Positions 23,836 to 31,732 of a stretch of 33,075 nt of DNA are shown here, in pieces (positions within the stretch are counted from its first letter, which is position 1; each line of letters opens with the position of its first letter). Origin of the DNA: a virus. The stretch covers positions 1 through 33,075 of IMG/VR virus record IMGVR_UViG_3300026319_000014; one strand, given 5' to 3'. A program made the position numbers and the translations under genes. The notes below the pieces were generated by a model. The model searched no databases and was not told the origin of the DNA. It saw only the letters and a program-made list of their open reading frames with translations.

Positions 23836-23894
23836 GTGTTTTGTGTTGGCATCGTCATAGATGGCCTAAACATAGAGGCCGCGGCCGATGGGAT

Positions 23895-26800
23895 TCATTT
23901 TTTCCAACACCGGACATAGCTGATCCCGAAATTATTGGACCACCCAGACTGACCGGTAGCGGGTAATCCTGTCCCGAATGAATTATCCAAATTGAGCTGC
24001 ATCGGGACATTCCACTCACTAGTGAGCCCGGTAAACTTGTGAGAGAGCACCCCATCAATGTAGATCGAGACGCTTCCAGGTTGGATCAGGCAACCCCAGA
24101 CATGCCAGCCTAGCGAAGGGACAGGCGGATTAAAGGTGTACGGGTTCCGGTTCGCGATTGACAGGTGCGTTGTCGGATCAACTAAATAGGAGTGCAGGTT
24201 TTGCTGGCATTGCGGAAACTCCAGTATATCGACTTCCCCGTAATTACCGGTTACCGGGTCAACTGAGGCGGTTGATCCGATCACCCAAGCGCTCATCCAA
24301 CGCTCAGAGCCAGCTGCCGGAACGAACGCTTTGACTTCCCAGTAGGCGAGAGCTCCCCAGAATCCAGGGATAACGGTTCCAGGCGGCACATTAAACGAAT
24401 GAGCGACGCTAGATATTAATCCTCCAGAAGGAGGCACCAGTGAACCGTTAGCGTAAATGGTCAGATAATGCTTGCCACTGGCATCGGTCGATGCGGTCGA
24501 GAACGGTGAGCCCTCCCCGTTAAATGTGGTGGTAAACCCGCCAGGTTGCCCTACGATCGCGTTCCAGATACTGCCGGTAGCTGGTCCATTCAAGGCAACG
24601 TTGGCCGGCACATTGAACGGCTGATATTTCGGGTCACTGAAATCCTGATTCCACTGCAACGTATAGCCAGACGGGAGCACCCCGGCAGGCAACACGGGAT
24701 TAATCCCTGTAATAGGCGTCGGTGTAGGAGTAGCCGGAGGCGTTGGGGTCGGGGTAGGAGTCGGTGTAGGGGTTGGAGGTGGCTTAGAGGAATACTCAGT
24801 CACCGTCATTGCCGGATTGGTTGTACTAACCCCGAAGGAAAACGCCACGCTGTTCCCTGACTCGGCTTTAATGTTGTTGGATGTCCACGTTCCAGTAGGA
24901 TTTTGGATGTAAGGCTCACTAAAGCTATCGGTGACAGTCACGCTTGCTGAGGGACTGACTGTCGCCACAATCCAGTCACCAGCGAGTTGTGGCTTAGCCA
25001 TGGTGATGCCATAAACGCCGATGAGCGATCCTCCGTAGTTAACCTTATATTGCTGTACAATATAAGCAGGTGTTGGTGTTGGTGTAGGTGTTGGTGTAGG
25101 TGTTGGTGTAGGTGTAGGTGTTGGCGTCGGTGTGGGTGTAGGTGTTGGCGTCGGTGTGGGTATGGGTGTAGGGGTTGGCGTCGGCGTAGGGGTCGGTGTG
25201 GGTGCCCCATCGGGCGTGATTGGATTAGTGCCAATCCATGTATCAATCGGACCAGAGAACCCAGGCCCATTAAAGAGCAGGTCTAGCTCGGTATTGAGTG
25301 TTGCGATCCACTGTGAATAGCTCGGTGGATTCAATCCGGCGTCCGGGAATATTGGATGAGTCCCAACCCAGACGGATGTCGGACCCGACATTCCAGGCCC
25401 ATTATTCAAGGTATCTTCCTCGTTGTATAACGACTTCAGCCACGTGTTGTATGTGATTGGCGTCGGAGTCGGAGTAGGAGCGGGGCTCGGTGTAGGCGTG
25501 GGAACAGGGGTTGGAGTAGGAGTAGGTAACGGTGTGGGAGTGGGTGTAGGCGTCGGTACCGGAGTCGGAGTCGGAACAGGAGTAGGAGTAGGCGTAGGGG
25601 TCGGAGTTGCACTTGGTGTTGGGGTTGGTGTGGGTAGCGGGGTTGGGCCAGTCGCGGGACTCAGCATGATCACGTCTGGTCCCATCGGTACGCCGGATAC
25701 AGTGACGCTAGATCCAGAGTTAGTGAAGGTCAGGCCGCTGACCGGTTCGCCGGTAGAAAGGTTAACGCCGCTGATCCCCAGAGGCACAGTCGGCACACTG
25801 AATGTGACGTCAGTCAAAGCCGGGATCACCCAAGTATGCGGGATAGTGCCCGCCATCCAGACATTGGCCGCGAAGTGTCCTGCTGCGTCAGAAAACATAG
25901 CGCCAGTAGCGTTGGCTGGTACAAAGCTTGGGTCTACGCTGGAGAAACTAAAGGCTGGAGTCGGTGCCGGTGTCATCCCGGCTATCCCTGCTTCCAGCCG
26001 GTTGATTGCCAACAGTTGTAGACGAGCTTGATGGTCGTAGGTGAAAAGTGATTGGCCGGAATCGCCACTAGAAAGCTGGTAAAAGAATGTGTGCTCAACC
26101 CCTAGTTGCTTGGTCAAGATAAGCCGGCGCGTCATCCATTCTGCCGCCATGATCTCGCCGCCACCTGGCCCGCATTCTGTCTCCCAGAACGGCAGCGCGG
26201 TCTTCGAGCGTAGCGTGCTCACCCAATTGGAATAATTAAAACCCCACGGGGCGTTGCCGCCTTCGTAAACCGATTCCGGGTTATTGAATGGGTAATTGGC
26301 GTCATAGGGATGGTACACAATCCCATCCAAGTGCGTAGGCGCGAGCGCCAGCATATCGAGTATCTGCTGGCCTTGTGCCCCTAGGCCGATCACCGGCACG
26401 TTGAGATTGAGAGCATGAATAGCGTCTGCCACGCTATTGGATAAGGTCACCAGCTGGCTTTCCCATGTCGTGCCTTCGACCGACTGGAAGCTGTTGTTCG
26501 GTTCGTTCTGAACTTCGATCGCAGCGATATGGACTCCGCGTGCTACCTCTTGCTGGACCCACCAGGTGATGAACGAGATAAACTGGGTGGTTGGAAACGG
26601 CGAGAGCGGATAGAAGAGCGGTGTATAATCGTGGGCGCCATCAAACCCTGGACAGAACACGATTGAGTAACCGGCTGCGCTCATAGCATCGATCCAGGCT
26701 TGCTCGGTCATATCGAGGGTGTAGACGCCTTGGGTCAGCTCGTACTTGCGCCAGTTGGGCGCGTCACCGTCGCGGATCATCGCGAGCGGCGTTCTTGCCA

Positions 26801-26954
26801 TCAGTGGAGGCAAAACCGTCTGGCCATAGTTCGGATTGCCGACCTGGTTTTCAAAGTGGACGGCTGCGCCAAGTTTCGAATCAGTGGCAGCCCGTGAATT
26901 CGACGGCATGACGAACCACGAGCAAATCACGCTTAGTATGAGAAAAAATTTCAT
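23895..26954 (-). CDS. Secreted two-domain glycosidase (clan GH-A-like plus GH16-like)
   Basis: 1019 residues from [20 protein letters not shown], a signal peptide cleaved near RAA/T. I chose this start because the 47 residues upstream are Arg-rich and read through the preceding gene. Residues ~27-330: clan GH-A-like barrel with the acid/base Glu151 in IEVQNEPNN and the nucleophile Glu260 (or 258) in PFWETECG. Residues ~435-500 are a PT-repeat linker. Two copies of a 40-residue 'W...L..E.D.L.NGPG.SGP...W.GT.PI.PD' unit, another PT linker, a beta domain and a third linker follow. The C-terminal ~235 residues carry the GH16 signature E-V-D-I-L-E (Glu907, Glu912). It probably cuts beta-glucan or galactan outside the cell. 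Confidence 0.85.
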   Translation of the reverse strand: MKFFLILSVICSWFVMPSNSRAATDSKLGAAVHFENQVGNPNYGQTVLPPLMARTPLAMIRDGDAPNWRKYELTQGVYTLDMTEQAWIDAMSAAGYSIVFCPGFDGAHDYTPLFYPLSPFPTTQFISFITWWVQQEVARGVHIAAIEVQNEPNNSFQSVEGTTWESQLVTLSNSVADAIHALNLNVPVIGLGAQGQQILDMLALAPTHLDGIVYHPYDANYPFNNPESVYEGGNAPWGFNYSNWVSTLRSKTALPFWETECGPGGGEIMAAEWMTRRLILTKQLGVEHTFFYQLSSGDSGQSLFTYDHQARLQLLAINRLEAGIAGMTPAPTPAFSFSSVDPSFVPANATGAMFSDAAGHFAANVWMAGTIPHTWVIPALTDVTFSVPTVPLGISGVNLSTGEPVSGLTFTNSGSSVTVSGVPMGPDVIMLSPATGPTPLPTPTPTPSATPTPTPTPTPVPTPTPVPTPTPTPTPLPTPTPTPVPTPTPSPAPTPTPTPITYNTWLKSLYNEEDTLNNGPGMSGPTSVWVGTHPIFPDAGLNPPSYSQWIATLNTELDLLFNGPGFSGPIDTWIGTNPITPDGAPTPTPTPTPTPTPIPTPTPTPTPTPTPTPTPTPTPTPTPTPTPTPAYIVQQYKVNYGGSLIGVYGITMAKPQLAGDWIVATVSPSASVTVTDSFSEPYIQNPTGTWTSNNIKAESGNSVAFSFGVSTTNPAMTVTEYSSKPPPTPTPTPTPTPTPPATPTPTPITGINPVLPAGVLPSGYTLQWNQDFSDPKYQPFNVPANVALNGPATGSIWNAIVGQPGGFTTTFNGEGSPFSTASTDASGKHYLTIYANGSLVPPSGGLISSVAHSFNVPPGTVIPGFWGALAYWEVKAFVPAAGSERWMSAWVIGSTASVDPVTGNYGEVDILEFPQCQQNLHSYLVDPTTHLSIANRNPYTFNPPVPSLGWHVWGCLIQPGSVSIYIDGVLSHKFTGLTSEWNVPMQLNLDNSFGTGLPATGQSGWSNNFGISYVRCWKK
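24712..25642 (-). repeat. GT-rich tandem repeats encoding PT linkers
   Basis: Three blocks of imperfect hexamer repeats (GGTGTA/GGTGTT/GGAGTA type on the plus strand) at about 24712-24780, 25068-25206 and 25452-25642. On the minus strand they encode (Pro-Thr)n. They produce long spurious plus-strand ORFs of Gly-Val repeats. Such arrays are slippage-prone and linker length probably varies between relatives. Confidence 0.9.
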
Positions 26955-26962
26955 GTTATAGC

Positions 26963-27133
26963 TCAGTATGGATAATACGGATAACGAGGCGCAGCGGTCG
27001 GACTTCCGTGCGGCGAAACCTTCTCTTGGAAGCCTTTGTCTGGGTAATGGCCGCGAATGCGATGCCCTGTCTTTTTGGTGTCGCCTGCGAAGCATGTAAC
27101 GCTTAAGCAGAATAGGATCGTCAATATTTTCAT
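26963..27133 (-). CDS. Small secreted Pro/Tyr-rich protein, 56 aa
   Basis: Starts [20 protein letters not shown]: a short signal peptide with cleavage likely around FA/GD. The mature part is basic, then ends in [12 protein letters not shown] lies 7 nt before this ATG, which also overlaps the upstream stop (ATGA). A start 11 codons earlier is therefore unlikely. It precedes the glycosidase by 8 nt and is probably co-translated. Function unknown; a partner of the secreted enzyme is possible. Confidence 0.68.
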   Translation of the reverse strand: MKILTILFCLSVTCFAGDTKKTGHRIRGHYPDKGFQEKVSPHGSPTAAPRYPYYPY

Positions 27134-27225
27134 TTCTTTGCTCCAGTTATAAATCCCCAAATCCAACCAAGTGCTGCACAGAAAAGTGCAAATGCGAACC
27201 AGTACAGATCATAATCATCGCTCAG
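27130..27225 (-). CDS. 31-aa membrane mini-protein with an apparent CTG start
   Basis: The frame reads (M/L)[18 protein letters not shown], then [12 protein letters not shown]: an acidic N-terminus, one aromatic membrane helix and a Lys-Lys end (positive-inside pattern reversed, so N-out if inserted). It has no ATG, GTG or TTG. CTG at 27225 stands 9 nt after a perfect AGGAGG and overlaps the endolysin stop as CTGA, the exact counterpart of the ATGA overlaps used elsewhere. Its own stop forms ATGA with the next gene. Placed after the endolysin, a pinholin/antiholin-type role is conceivable. Confidence 0.6.
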   Translation of the reverse strand: MSDDYDLYWFAFALFCAALGWIWGFITGAKK

Positions 27226-27953
27226 AGTGGATGACCTCCTGCTGTGTGTAGAACTGACGGACTCGTCCATCTAAGGTGATTATTAAGAACGTTTACGCCG
27301 GTTGACCCCGTGCCGTTAGGGATATGCTTGCTCGGCATCCATCCATTTGGCGCCGCGTCCGCTTCGGCGTAGTACTCGATATCAGAATCCGGAACCCACA
27401 TGATGCACACCTGATAATCTTGGTTCCCACCAAGGATACCAACGACGTGCAGGCCTTCCTTATTCACCTTACTGCCAACGTAGAAGGCGATGTGAGAATC
27501 CAGCATAGCAATGTCGCCAGGTCTCGGCTCAGGCACTCGATGTACAACGTACATCCAACCGAAATCTGTGTTGTTCGGACTGAACTTGTAACCAGCTTCC
27601 CGCATGATGAAGCTCACAAACGCGCTACACCATCCGTCATTGCTGTATACGTCGTCATTTTGAAACGTGTCCATGCAATAAGTCTTAACGCGCTGGTTAT
27701 CTGATCCGGGCACCTTAAATGTGCCGAGTTCATCTTCAGCCAGTTGTATGACTTTTTTACCATTGTAGGCCGCCATCTCGGCAGCACTCGCGACCGGAAC
27801 CGATTCTTTTGGTGGAACTATCGTATCAGGTTTAAACGGACTCTGGGCTTCGGTTCTGGATGTTACTAACGCTAACACAAGTCCGATCGCCAGAAATACG
27901 TAAGCCCAGAAAAGTGTTGGCCTGAAAAATATGAATGCTTTCAGTATTCTCAA
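27222..27953 (-). CDS. Endolysin-like CHAP/NlpC-type hydrolase with N-terminal anchor or signal
   Basis: 243 residues. An N-terminal hydrophobic helix (about 12-32, LFWAYVFLAIGLVLALV) followed by a polar linker looks like a signal-anchor or secretion signal. The catalytic domain is about 65-200: Cys109 in NDGWCSAFVSFIMREAG, His154 in GDIAMLDSHIAFYVG and Asn177 in GILGGNQDYQV fit the CHAP-type Cys-His-Asn triad of wall amidases/endopeptidases. The start is TTG with GGAGG 8 nt upstream. It lies just after terL in the lysis block. The signal-anchor form would allow export without a holin, releasing on membrane depolarisation. Confidence 0.82.
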   Translation of the reverse strand: MRILKAFIFFRPTLFWAYVFLAIGLVLALVTSRTEAQSPFKPDTIVPPKESVPVASAAEMAAYNGKKVIQLAEDELGTFKVPGSDNQRVKTYCMDTFQNDDVYSNDGWCSAFVSFIMREAGYKFSPNNTDFGWMYVVHRVPEPRPGDIAMLDSHIAFYVGSKVNKEGLHVVGILGGNQDYQVCIMWVPDSDIEYYAEADAAPNGWMPSKHIPNGTGSTGVNVLNNHLRWTSPSVLHTAGGHPL

Positions 27954-27972
27954 TTCTGTCGCCTCCGCTTGC

Positions 27973-29343
27973 CTACCAATTGACGTGCTCTGTGTGCCAT
28001 TCGTTTGTCTCCATCTTGACTTGTTTAACTAATGCGCCGCTCCATGTGGACGCTCCGCATTCCATCACCCCGAAAACTGCATCAGCACGATCTGGCGATA
28101 ACACACCGCGCCTGGCCATGTCGTCTTTCGATTCGATCGCTAACCGTCCTTTCGAATCACGTGCTCGCTTACGGTTGGTTGCTTGCGCGATGAAAGTTTG
28201 ATCGTCCGGCACGATCACTTCGCATCGCTCAATCTTGAGCGCTGCTTTGAACCACGCTTCAGCTCCAACATTGGCATAGTGCTCGCTATCGGTTGCTGGC
28301 GTCTGATTGAAAACCTCGTGCACGTGCCAACCGCCTAGCGTCTTGATATTCGAAATCATGACCTGGCCCATTCCGCCGGCATCCCCGTAAATGCAGCCAC
28401 CGCCTAACTTCAATCTCTTGAAATGTTCGACAAACTCGAAGCAGGCTTCGGTCGGGTTAGAATTTCGCCAGGCTGCGACTATCTCGACCTTGTTCCCGTC
28501 GCGTAACGCAATCACGTTCTCCGCACCGCCCGCCGCAAAATCGCAAAACGCAACCTGCAGCCCTGGCACATGCTCGATCGTACTCGCAAAGTTCTTTTCG
28601 AACATTCCGCGGTTGAGCGCACTATTCGAGCTGTCCTGGTCGAACTCGCTCATGTGCTTAGCCGCGAAGTCCGACGGATACATCAACTGGCGGTCACGTT
28701 CGCGCTGCTGCTCGGTGATATGCGGGCAATCGTATGAACTGACACGCCGTGTCCAAAACAGTTTCTTGTGCGTCGAGAACGAGTTATAGAACGAACCCGA
28801 TGCGTCACCAGCAGAACTGAACTGACCGTAGAACGATGGTGAACATTTGTTTATCGCAATAAACTTATCGTCTGTGATCGCCTTGGCTTCATCGACCAGC
28901 ATCATGCACGGAATAATCGGATCAACAGAGAAATCCTGATGCCAACCTTCAAGCCGCATCGCGTTGTCAGTCGACACGCCTTTAGCAAACCCACCGTTCG
29001 GCGTCAGAATTTCGCACTGATTAAACGTCCACCCATCGAAGTACGGCAATGACCGATGTCGCTCGATCGCAGGCCACACCATTGATTCAATCTGGTTCCA
29101 TGAACCGGACGTAACGCAACACCGTCCATTCGGCCAATTGTACAGGAACGCCAGGACCGCGGTCGCGAGGATCACGCTTGATTTGCCACCACCGTTGCAA
29201 ACTACTGCTGAGACCTGCTTGAGTTCCAGCGCAACGAGGATCTCCATTTGCCATTTGTAAAGCCTGATCCCGAGTGCACTAAGGGCAAAGAGCGCGAACC
29301 CTATTTTTGGAAGTGGCCTCCCGGTTTTGCCTAGGGGTTGCAT
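27973..29343 (-). CDS. Terminase large subunit
   Basis: 456 residues. ATPase: a Walker A-like VVCNGGGKSS (Lys54) after the adenine-motif region YKWQMEIL, and Walker B CMMLVDEAKA (Asp151, Glu152). Nuclease: first acid Asp268 in AFCDFAAGGAENV, second Asp321 in IYGDAGGMG, and a C-terminal SPDRADAVF (Asp418/Asp421). These are the expected motifs of the packaging motor that cuts and translocates phage DNA. The gene overlaps terS by 13 nt. Its product docks on the DUF935 portal encoded 6.7 kb further on, an unusual distance filled by the lysis block. Confidence 0.94.
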   Translation of the reverse strand: MQPLGKTGRPLPKIGFALFALSALGIRLYKWQMEILVALELKQVSAVVCNGGGKSSVILATAVLAFLYNWPNGRCCVTSGSWNQIESMVWPAIERHRSLPYFDGWTFNQCEILTPNGGFAKGVSTDNAMRLEGWHQDFSVDPIIPCMMLVDEAKAITDDKFIAINKCSPSFYGQFSSAGDASGSFYNSFSTHKKLFWTRRVSSYDCPHITEQQRERDRQLMYPSDFAAKHMSEFDQDSSNSALNRGMFEKNFASTIEHVPGLQVAFCDFAAGGAENVIALRDGNKVEIVAAWRNSNPTEACFEFVEHFKRLKLGGGCIYGDAGGMGQVMISNIKTLGGWHVHEVFNQTPATDSEHYANVGAEAWFKAALKIERCEVIVPDDQTFIAQATNRKRARDSKGRLAIESKDDMARRGVLSPDRADAVFGVMECGASTWSGALVKQVKMETNEWHTEHVNW

Positions 29344-29774
29344 ACCTCCGACTCGACTTCCCGTAGTGTGCCCGATAGCTCTTCGATCGCAGTGCGATCT
29401 ACCATTTGAAACTTATGCTCGACCGTACCGGAATGCTGGATCCGGTGAACTTCGGTTAACGCAAACTCATTCGGAAACGAACGTTCAAGAAACCAGGCGG
29501 CCGGCTGCCATTGCTTCTTCGAATGCCGAATGATCTGATCAAGCATTGGCGCACGCAACCGTGCTTTGAATTCTTCCCACTTGTCAGGGTTGCGCTGCTG
29601 CCATTCGTACATCGTCTGCTTGCTGAACCCAAGCTGCCTGGCAGCTCGCTCAGCAGTCATCCCCGCGGCTCGGCCACGTAGATAAACATCATAATCCTCA
29701 TCGGTGACATGACGTGAACCAGAGATCGAAGAGTCAACTTCGTCGGAAGAACCTTTTTGCGAAGCAGCTGACAT
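29331..29774 (-). CDS. Terminase small subunit
   Basis: 147 residues. The N-terminal half is a homeodomain-like helix-turn-helix: MTAERAARQLGFSKQTMYEW then QQRNPDKWEEFKARLRAPML. The second half has QPAAWFLERSFPNEFALTEV, common in terS of this class. It selects phage DNA for packaging. It is the first gene of the minus-strand late operon, and its start region faces the plus-strand cassette. The ribosome site is poor (AAGG directly before ATG). Confidence 0.88.
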   Translation of the reverse strand: MSAASQKGSSDEVDSSISGSRHVTDEDYDVYLRGRAAGMTAERAARQLGFSKQTMYEWQQRNPDKWEEFKARLRAPMLDQIIRHSKKQWQPAAWFLERSFPNEFALTEVHRIQHSGTVEHKFQMVDRTAIEELSGTLREVESEVCNP

Positions 29775-29887
29775 GCCTTGACTGGCTGCTTAACGCTAAG
29801 AAAGCGGGAAAGCAATATAAATCTTCAGAAGGCATATAAATCGTAAGAAAACACTTGCGTATTAAGTCTTACGCGTTATCTTACTTT
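29775..29887. promoter_or_regulatory. Divergent intergenic region with direct and inverted repeats
   Basis: Separates terS (minus) from the plus-strand cassette. Holds two direct copies of ATATAAATC (29815-29823 and 29834-29842, about two helical turns apart) and an inverted repeat CGTAAGA/TCTTACG (29842-29848 and 29867-29873), with a third TCTTAC at 29879-29884. AT-rich segments fit promoters in both directions, for example TTGCGT then TTATCT for the plus strand, but no clean -35/-10 pair is seen. A binding site for a late-gene activator or repressor is a reasonable inference. Confidence 0.5.
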
Positions 29888-30055
29888 ATGACAAAGAAAT
29901 ACAATGTTTCCGCTCTCGATATGACTAAGCCAGCGCATGATTTGAGCGCTTATGTGTTCTGCTCTTTCGATACCGAGAAGGATGCCAAAGCTCGCATTGT
30001 ACGCTTACTGAAAGCCGGTATCTATTCCCAGGTCTCGGTCGAGGAGTCCAAATGA
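29888..30055 (+). CDS. Small early-cassette protein, 55 aa
   Basis: Encodes MTKKYNVSALDMTKPAHDLS then AYVFCSFDTEKDAKARIVRL and a helical end. I use the ATG at 29888; an in-frame TTG 33 nt upstream is possible. It looks like a small alpha/beta protein of unknown family (strand 'AYVFCSFDT' then helix). First gene of the plus-strand cassette, close behind the repeat region, so it may have a very short leader. Ends as ATGA with the next gene. Confidence 0.68.
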   Translation: MTKKYNVSALDMTKPAHDLSAYVFCSFDTEKDAKARIVRLLKAGIYSQVSVEESK

Positions 30056-30156
30056 ATACAGACGATTGGCAAATGTGGCCGGCTCAGACTCTCTCTGTGC
30101 CGCGCGGCTGGACCGAGGTTGAAGCGGACGAAGACGAGGAGCTTGGTTGCGAATGA
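30052..30156 (+). CDS. Acidic mini-protein, 34 aa
   Basis: Encodes MNTDDWQMWPAQTLSVPRGW, then an acidic tail (EVEADEDEELGCE). GAGG lies about 8 nt upstream, and ATGA overlaps join it to both neighbours, which is the main reason to call it. Function unknown. Confidence 0.6.
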   Translation: MNTDDWQMWPAQTLSVPRGWTEVEADEDEELGCE

Positions 30157-30284
30157 AAAAGAATACTCACGCAACGAAGGTCAAACTGAACTGTCAAGAA
30201 TGCGGAAAAACATTCAGTGTGAGTCCAAATGCGGCTGACCCTCATTGCCCCAAATGCGGAAGCGTAGACTGGGAGGTCGTATAA
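30153..30284 (+). CDS. Zinc-ribbon mini-protein, 43 aa
   Basis: Two CxxC knuckles, Cys14/Cys17 in LNCQECGKTF and Cys32/Cys35 in PHCPKCGSVDW, form a classical zinc ribbon. The rest is a short basic N-terminus. Such small proteins may bind DNA, RNA or RNA polymerase. GAGGAG lies upstream of the start, which overlaps the previous stop (ATGA). Its own stop forms TAATG with the next gene. Confidence 0.75.
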   Translation: MKKNTHATKVKLNCQECGKTFSVSPNAADPHCPKCGSVDWEVV

Positions 30285-30526
30285 TGAAAATCACTGTAAC
30301 GCAAAACGACATCGATTCAGGTTACCAGTACAGCTGTGAATGTTGCCCTGTGGCGCTCGCTATCAGACGTGACACGGGACGCAAGGCAATTGTGGGCAAT
30401 TTCCGTGTCTCTTTCGAGGACGGGAGTGGTTTCTATGACCTGCCTTTTGATGTCAGTGAATCCATCCAGCATTTCGATAATGGCGCACAAATCGACCCAT
30501 TTGAATTTGAAATGAGGCCGATATGA
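30284..30526 (+). CDS. Hypothetical protein with CECCP motif, 80 aa
   Basis: MKITVTQNDIDSGYQYSCEC continues into CPVALAIRRDTGRKAIVGNF and ends in EFEMRPI. The 'CxCCP.ALA..R' element is seen in small phage proteins of unknown role. The start follows GGAGG at 8 nt and shares TAATG with the zinc-ribbon gene, so an earlier in-frame start is not needed. Predicted mixed alpha/beta, cytoplasmic. Confidence 0.75.
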   Translation: MKITVTQNDIDSGYQYSCECCPVALAIRRDTGRKAIVGNFRVSFEDGSGFYDLPFDVSESIQHFDNGAQIDPFEFEMRPI

Positions 30527-30720
30527 GCACTACACAATCGAGTGTGAAAGCGGCGACAGAGTTGGTACGGTTCACTCATTGGGCCAAAGAACAAGCTAGG
30601 GTCGACCTGAACTTTCTGAAGCTCGCGTTGCAAGCTACTGAAGCCCGGATTGACACGTTGGAGGCTGACCTCGCGTTTACCAATCGAAAGATTACTGAAA
30701 TCGAGAATAAGCGCGGTTAA
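30523..30720 (+). CDS. Coiled-coil protein, 65 aa
   Basis: Mostly one helix: ARVDLNFLKLALQATEARID then TLEADLAFTNRKITEIENKR, with heptad-like Leu/Ile spacing. Starts as ATGA. Its last 29 nt overlap the 3' end of the integrase gene on the other strand, so the two transcripts converge. Likely a small dimeric accessory protein; family not known. Confidence 0.7.
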   Translation: MSTTQSSVKAATELVRFTHWAKEQARVDLNFLKLALQATEARIDTLEADLAFTNRKITEIENKRG

Positions 30721-31549
30721 CATCGGAATCATACGGCGCAAGATGCGCATAGTGCAGCGTGACCACCTCAACACCGTCGCCTAACCAACTGGCTATTTTG
30801 TAAAGGCTGGTTCCAGATTGAGCGTGCAGACTGGCGAAAGTTCTTCGTAGATCGTGAAAGGTGATATTGACGCCTTTGTTTCTTACGTAACTTTCGAACC
30901 GATACGAAAAATCATATCGGTATCGCCACTTCGTTTTAGCGAGTTTATGGGTGCCGATCATGAATGGATCTGGTAATCCGTAATCGTCAAGATAATCGCT
31001 GAATTGATCAGTAATTGGGATATCACGATCAGCGTGATCTTTGGTATCCCATCGGTCGGAGCGGATAATGGAGAGGACGCGAGCATTGAGGTTGAACCAT
31101 TGCGGCCGACTCATCACGACTTCGCCAAATCGAAGGCCAGCGTGAAGCCCGCAATACAGAGCATATTTCAGTTCCCTGTCTTCGCATTTCTCGATCAACA
31201 TTTCTGCGACCGGCGCCGAAACAAAATTGCGACGCAACGATTTATTGAACCTCGGCAACGAGACAGCGGTTGCCGGGTTTTCCGAGATAATGTTTCGGTC
31301 CTTGGCCCAGTCGAGAAACTGGTGAATCTGGAACATGTAAGCAGCGACCGTGGCCGGCTTGACTGTGGATAACTTCTGGTCCGCCCATGTTTGCAACTTG
31401 GCGACGGAAAGCTGGGCAATGTCATCTACAGAAATGGTTTTGAGCCAGTGTTCAAGTGTCCACGTCGTATCGTGGAGATAATTTTCTGAGATGGAATAAG
31501 AGCGTGAAGCGAGGTAAAGCTTCAAAATTTCGGGTAAGTGGGGGTACAT
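30692..31549 (-). CDS. int: Tyrosine integrase
   Basis: 285 residues from MYPHLPEILKLYLASRSYSI. I prefer this start to one 39 codons upstream, whose extra residues are Cys-rich and unlike an integrase and would run through a palindrome. An N-terminal SAM-like core-binding domain is followed by the catalytic domain: Arg140 (GLHAGLRFGE), Lys170 (WDTKDHADRDIPI), His232/Arg235 (HDLRRTFASLH) and Tyr267 (VVTLHYAHL). The usual 'LGH' is LGD (Asp258), so the second His/Trp of the active site is replaced. It would insert the phage genome into the host. Minus strand, convergent with the small cassette. Confidence 0.9.
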   Translation of the reverse strand: MYPHLPEILKLYLASRSYSISENYLHDTTWTLEHWLKTISVDDIAQLSVAKLQTWADQKLSTVKPATVAAYMFQIHQFLDWAKDRNIISENPATAVSLPRFNKSLRRNFVSAPVAEMLIEKCEDRELKYALYCGLHAGLRFGEVVMSRPQWFNLNARVLSIIRSDRWDTKDHADRDIPITDQFSDYLDDYGLPDPFMIGTHKLAKTKWRYRYDFSYRFESYVRNKGVNITFHDLRRTFASLHAQSGTSLYKIASWLGDGVEVVTLHYAHLAPYDSDVNRAYSRFQ

Positions 31550-31592
31550 GGAACCAATGAGGGTACAAAATTCAGTGAAAAAGGATTGCAAA

Positions 31593-31690
31593 ATGCAAGT
31601 TGGTGCTTGCTTGCATGTCACAGATTTGACGCAGAATCTTTGCCTAAATTCAATATTTATCGTCACTCCCCATAAGATGGTTTCATGGGG
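31593..31690. promoter_or_regulatory. Two dyads upstream of the integrase (operator-like)
   Basis: ATGCAAG (31593-31599) and CTTGCAT (31610-31616) form a perfect 7-bp inverted repeat with a 10-nt gap. CCCCAT (31668-31673) and ATGGGG (31685-31690) form a perfect 6-bp repeat with an 11-nt gap. Both have half-site centres 17 bp apart, the spacing common for dimeric repressors. The region lies between int and the small regulator-like gene, so control of int or an arm-type integrase site is plausible. The att core is not identifiable here. Confidence 0.5.
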
Positions 31691-31732
31691 TAAGCCAAGA
31701 CCAAAAAGCGGCGCATCGCCGGAAAGCGGTTT

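Noticed and set aside
23832-23873. 13-codon mini-ORF (MFRPSMTMPTQNT) before the small gene chain
   Set aside because: Its stop overlaps the next start as ATGA, but it is too short to support; perhaps only a ribosome-delivery leader.
24712-25642. CRISPR-like repetition
   Set aside because: Imperfect hexamers in frame with a protein linker; no constant repeats with unique spacers and no cas genes.
25423-26031. Plus-strand ORF of 202 aa rich in Gly-Val
   Set aside because: Complement of the PT-repeat linker and barrel domain of the glycosidase; repeats give open frames by composition.
26955-27095. 47-residue N-terminal extension of the glycosidase
   Set aside because: Arg-rich, overlaps the small secreted gene in another frame and would bury the signal peptide.
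31550-31666. 39-residue N-terminal extension of the integrase
   Set aside because: Would read through the 31593-31616 dyad; sequence is unlike integrase N-termini.
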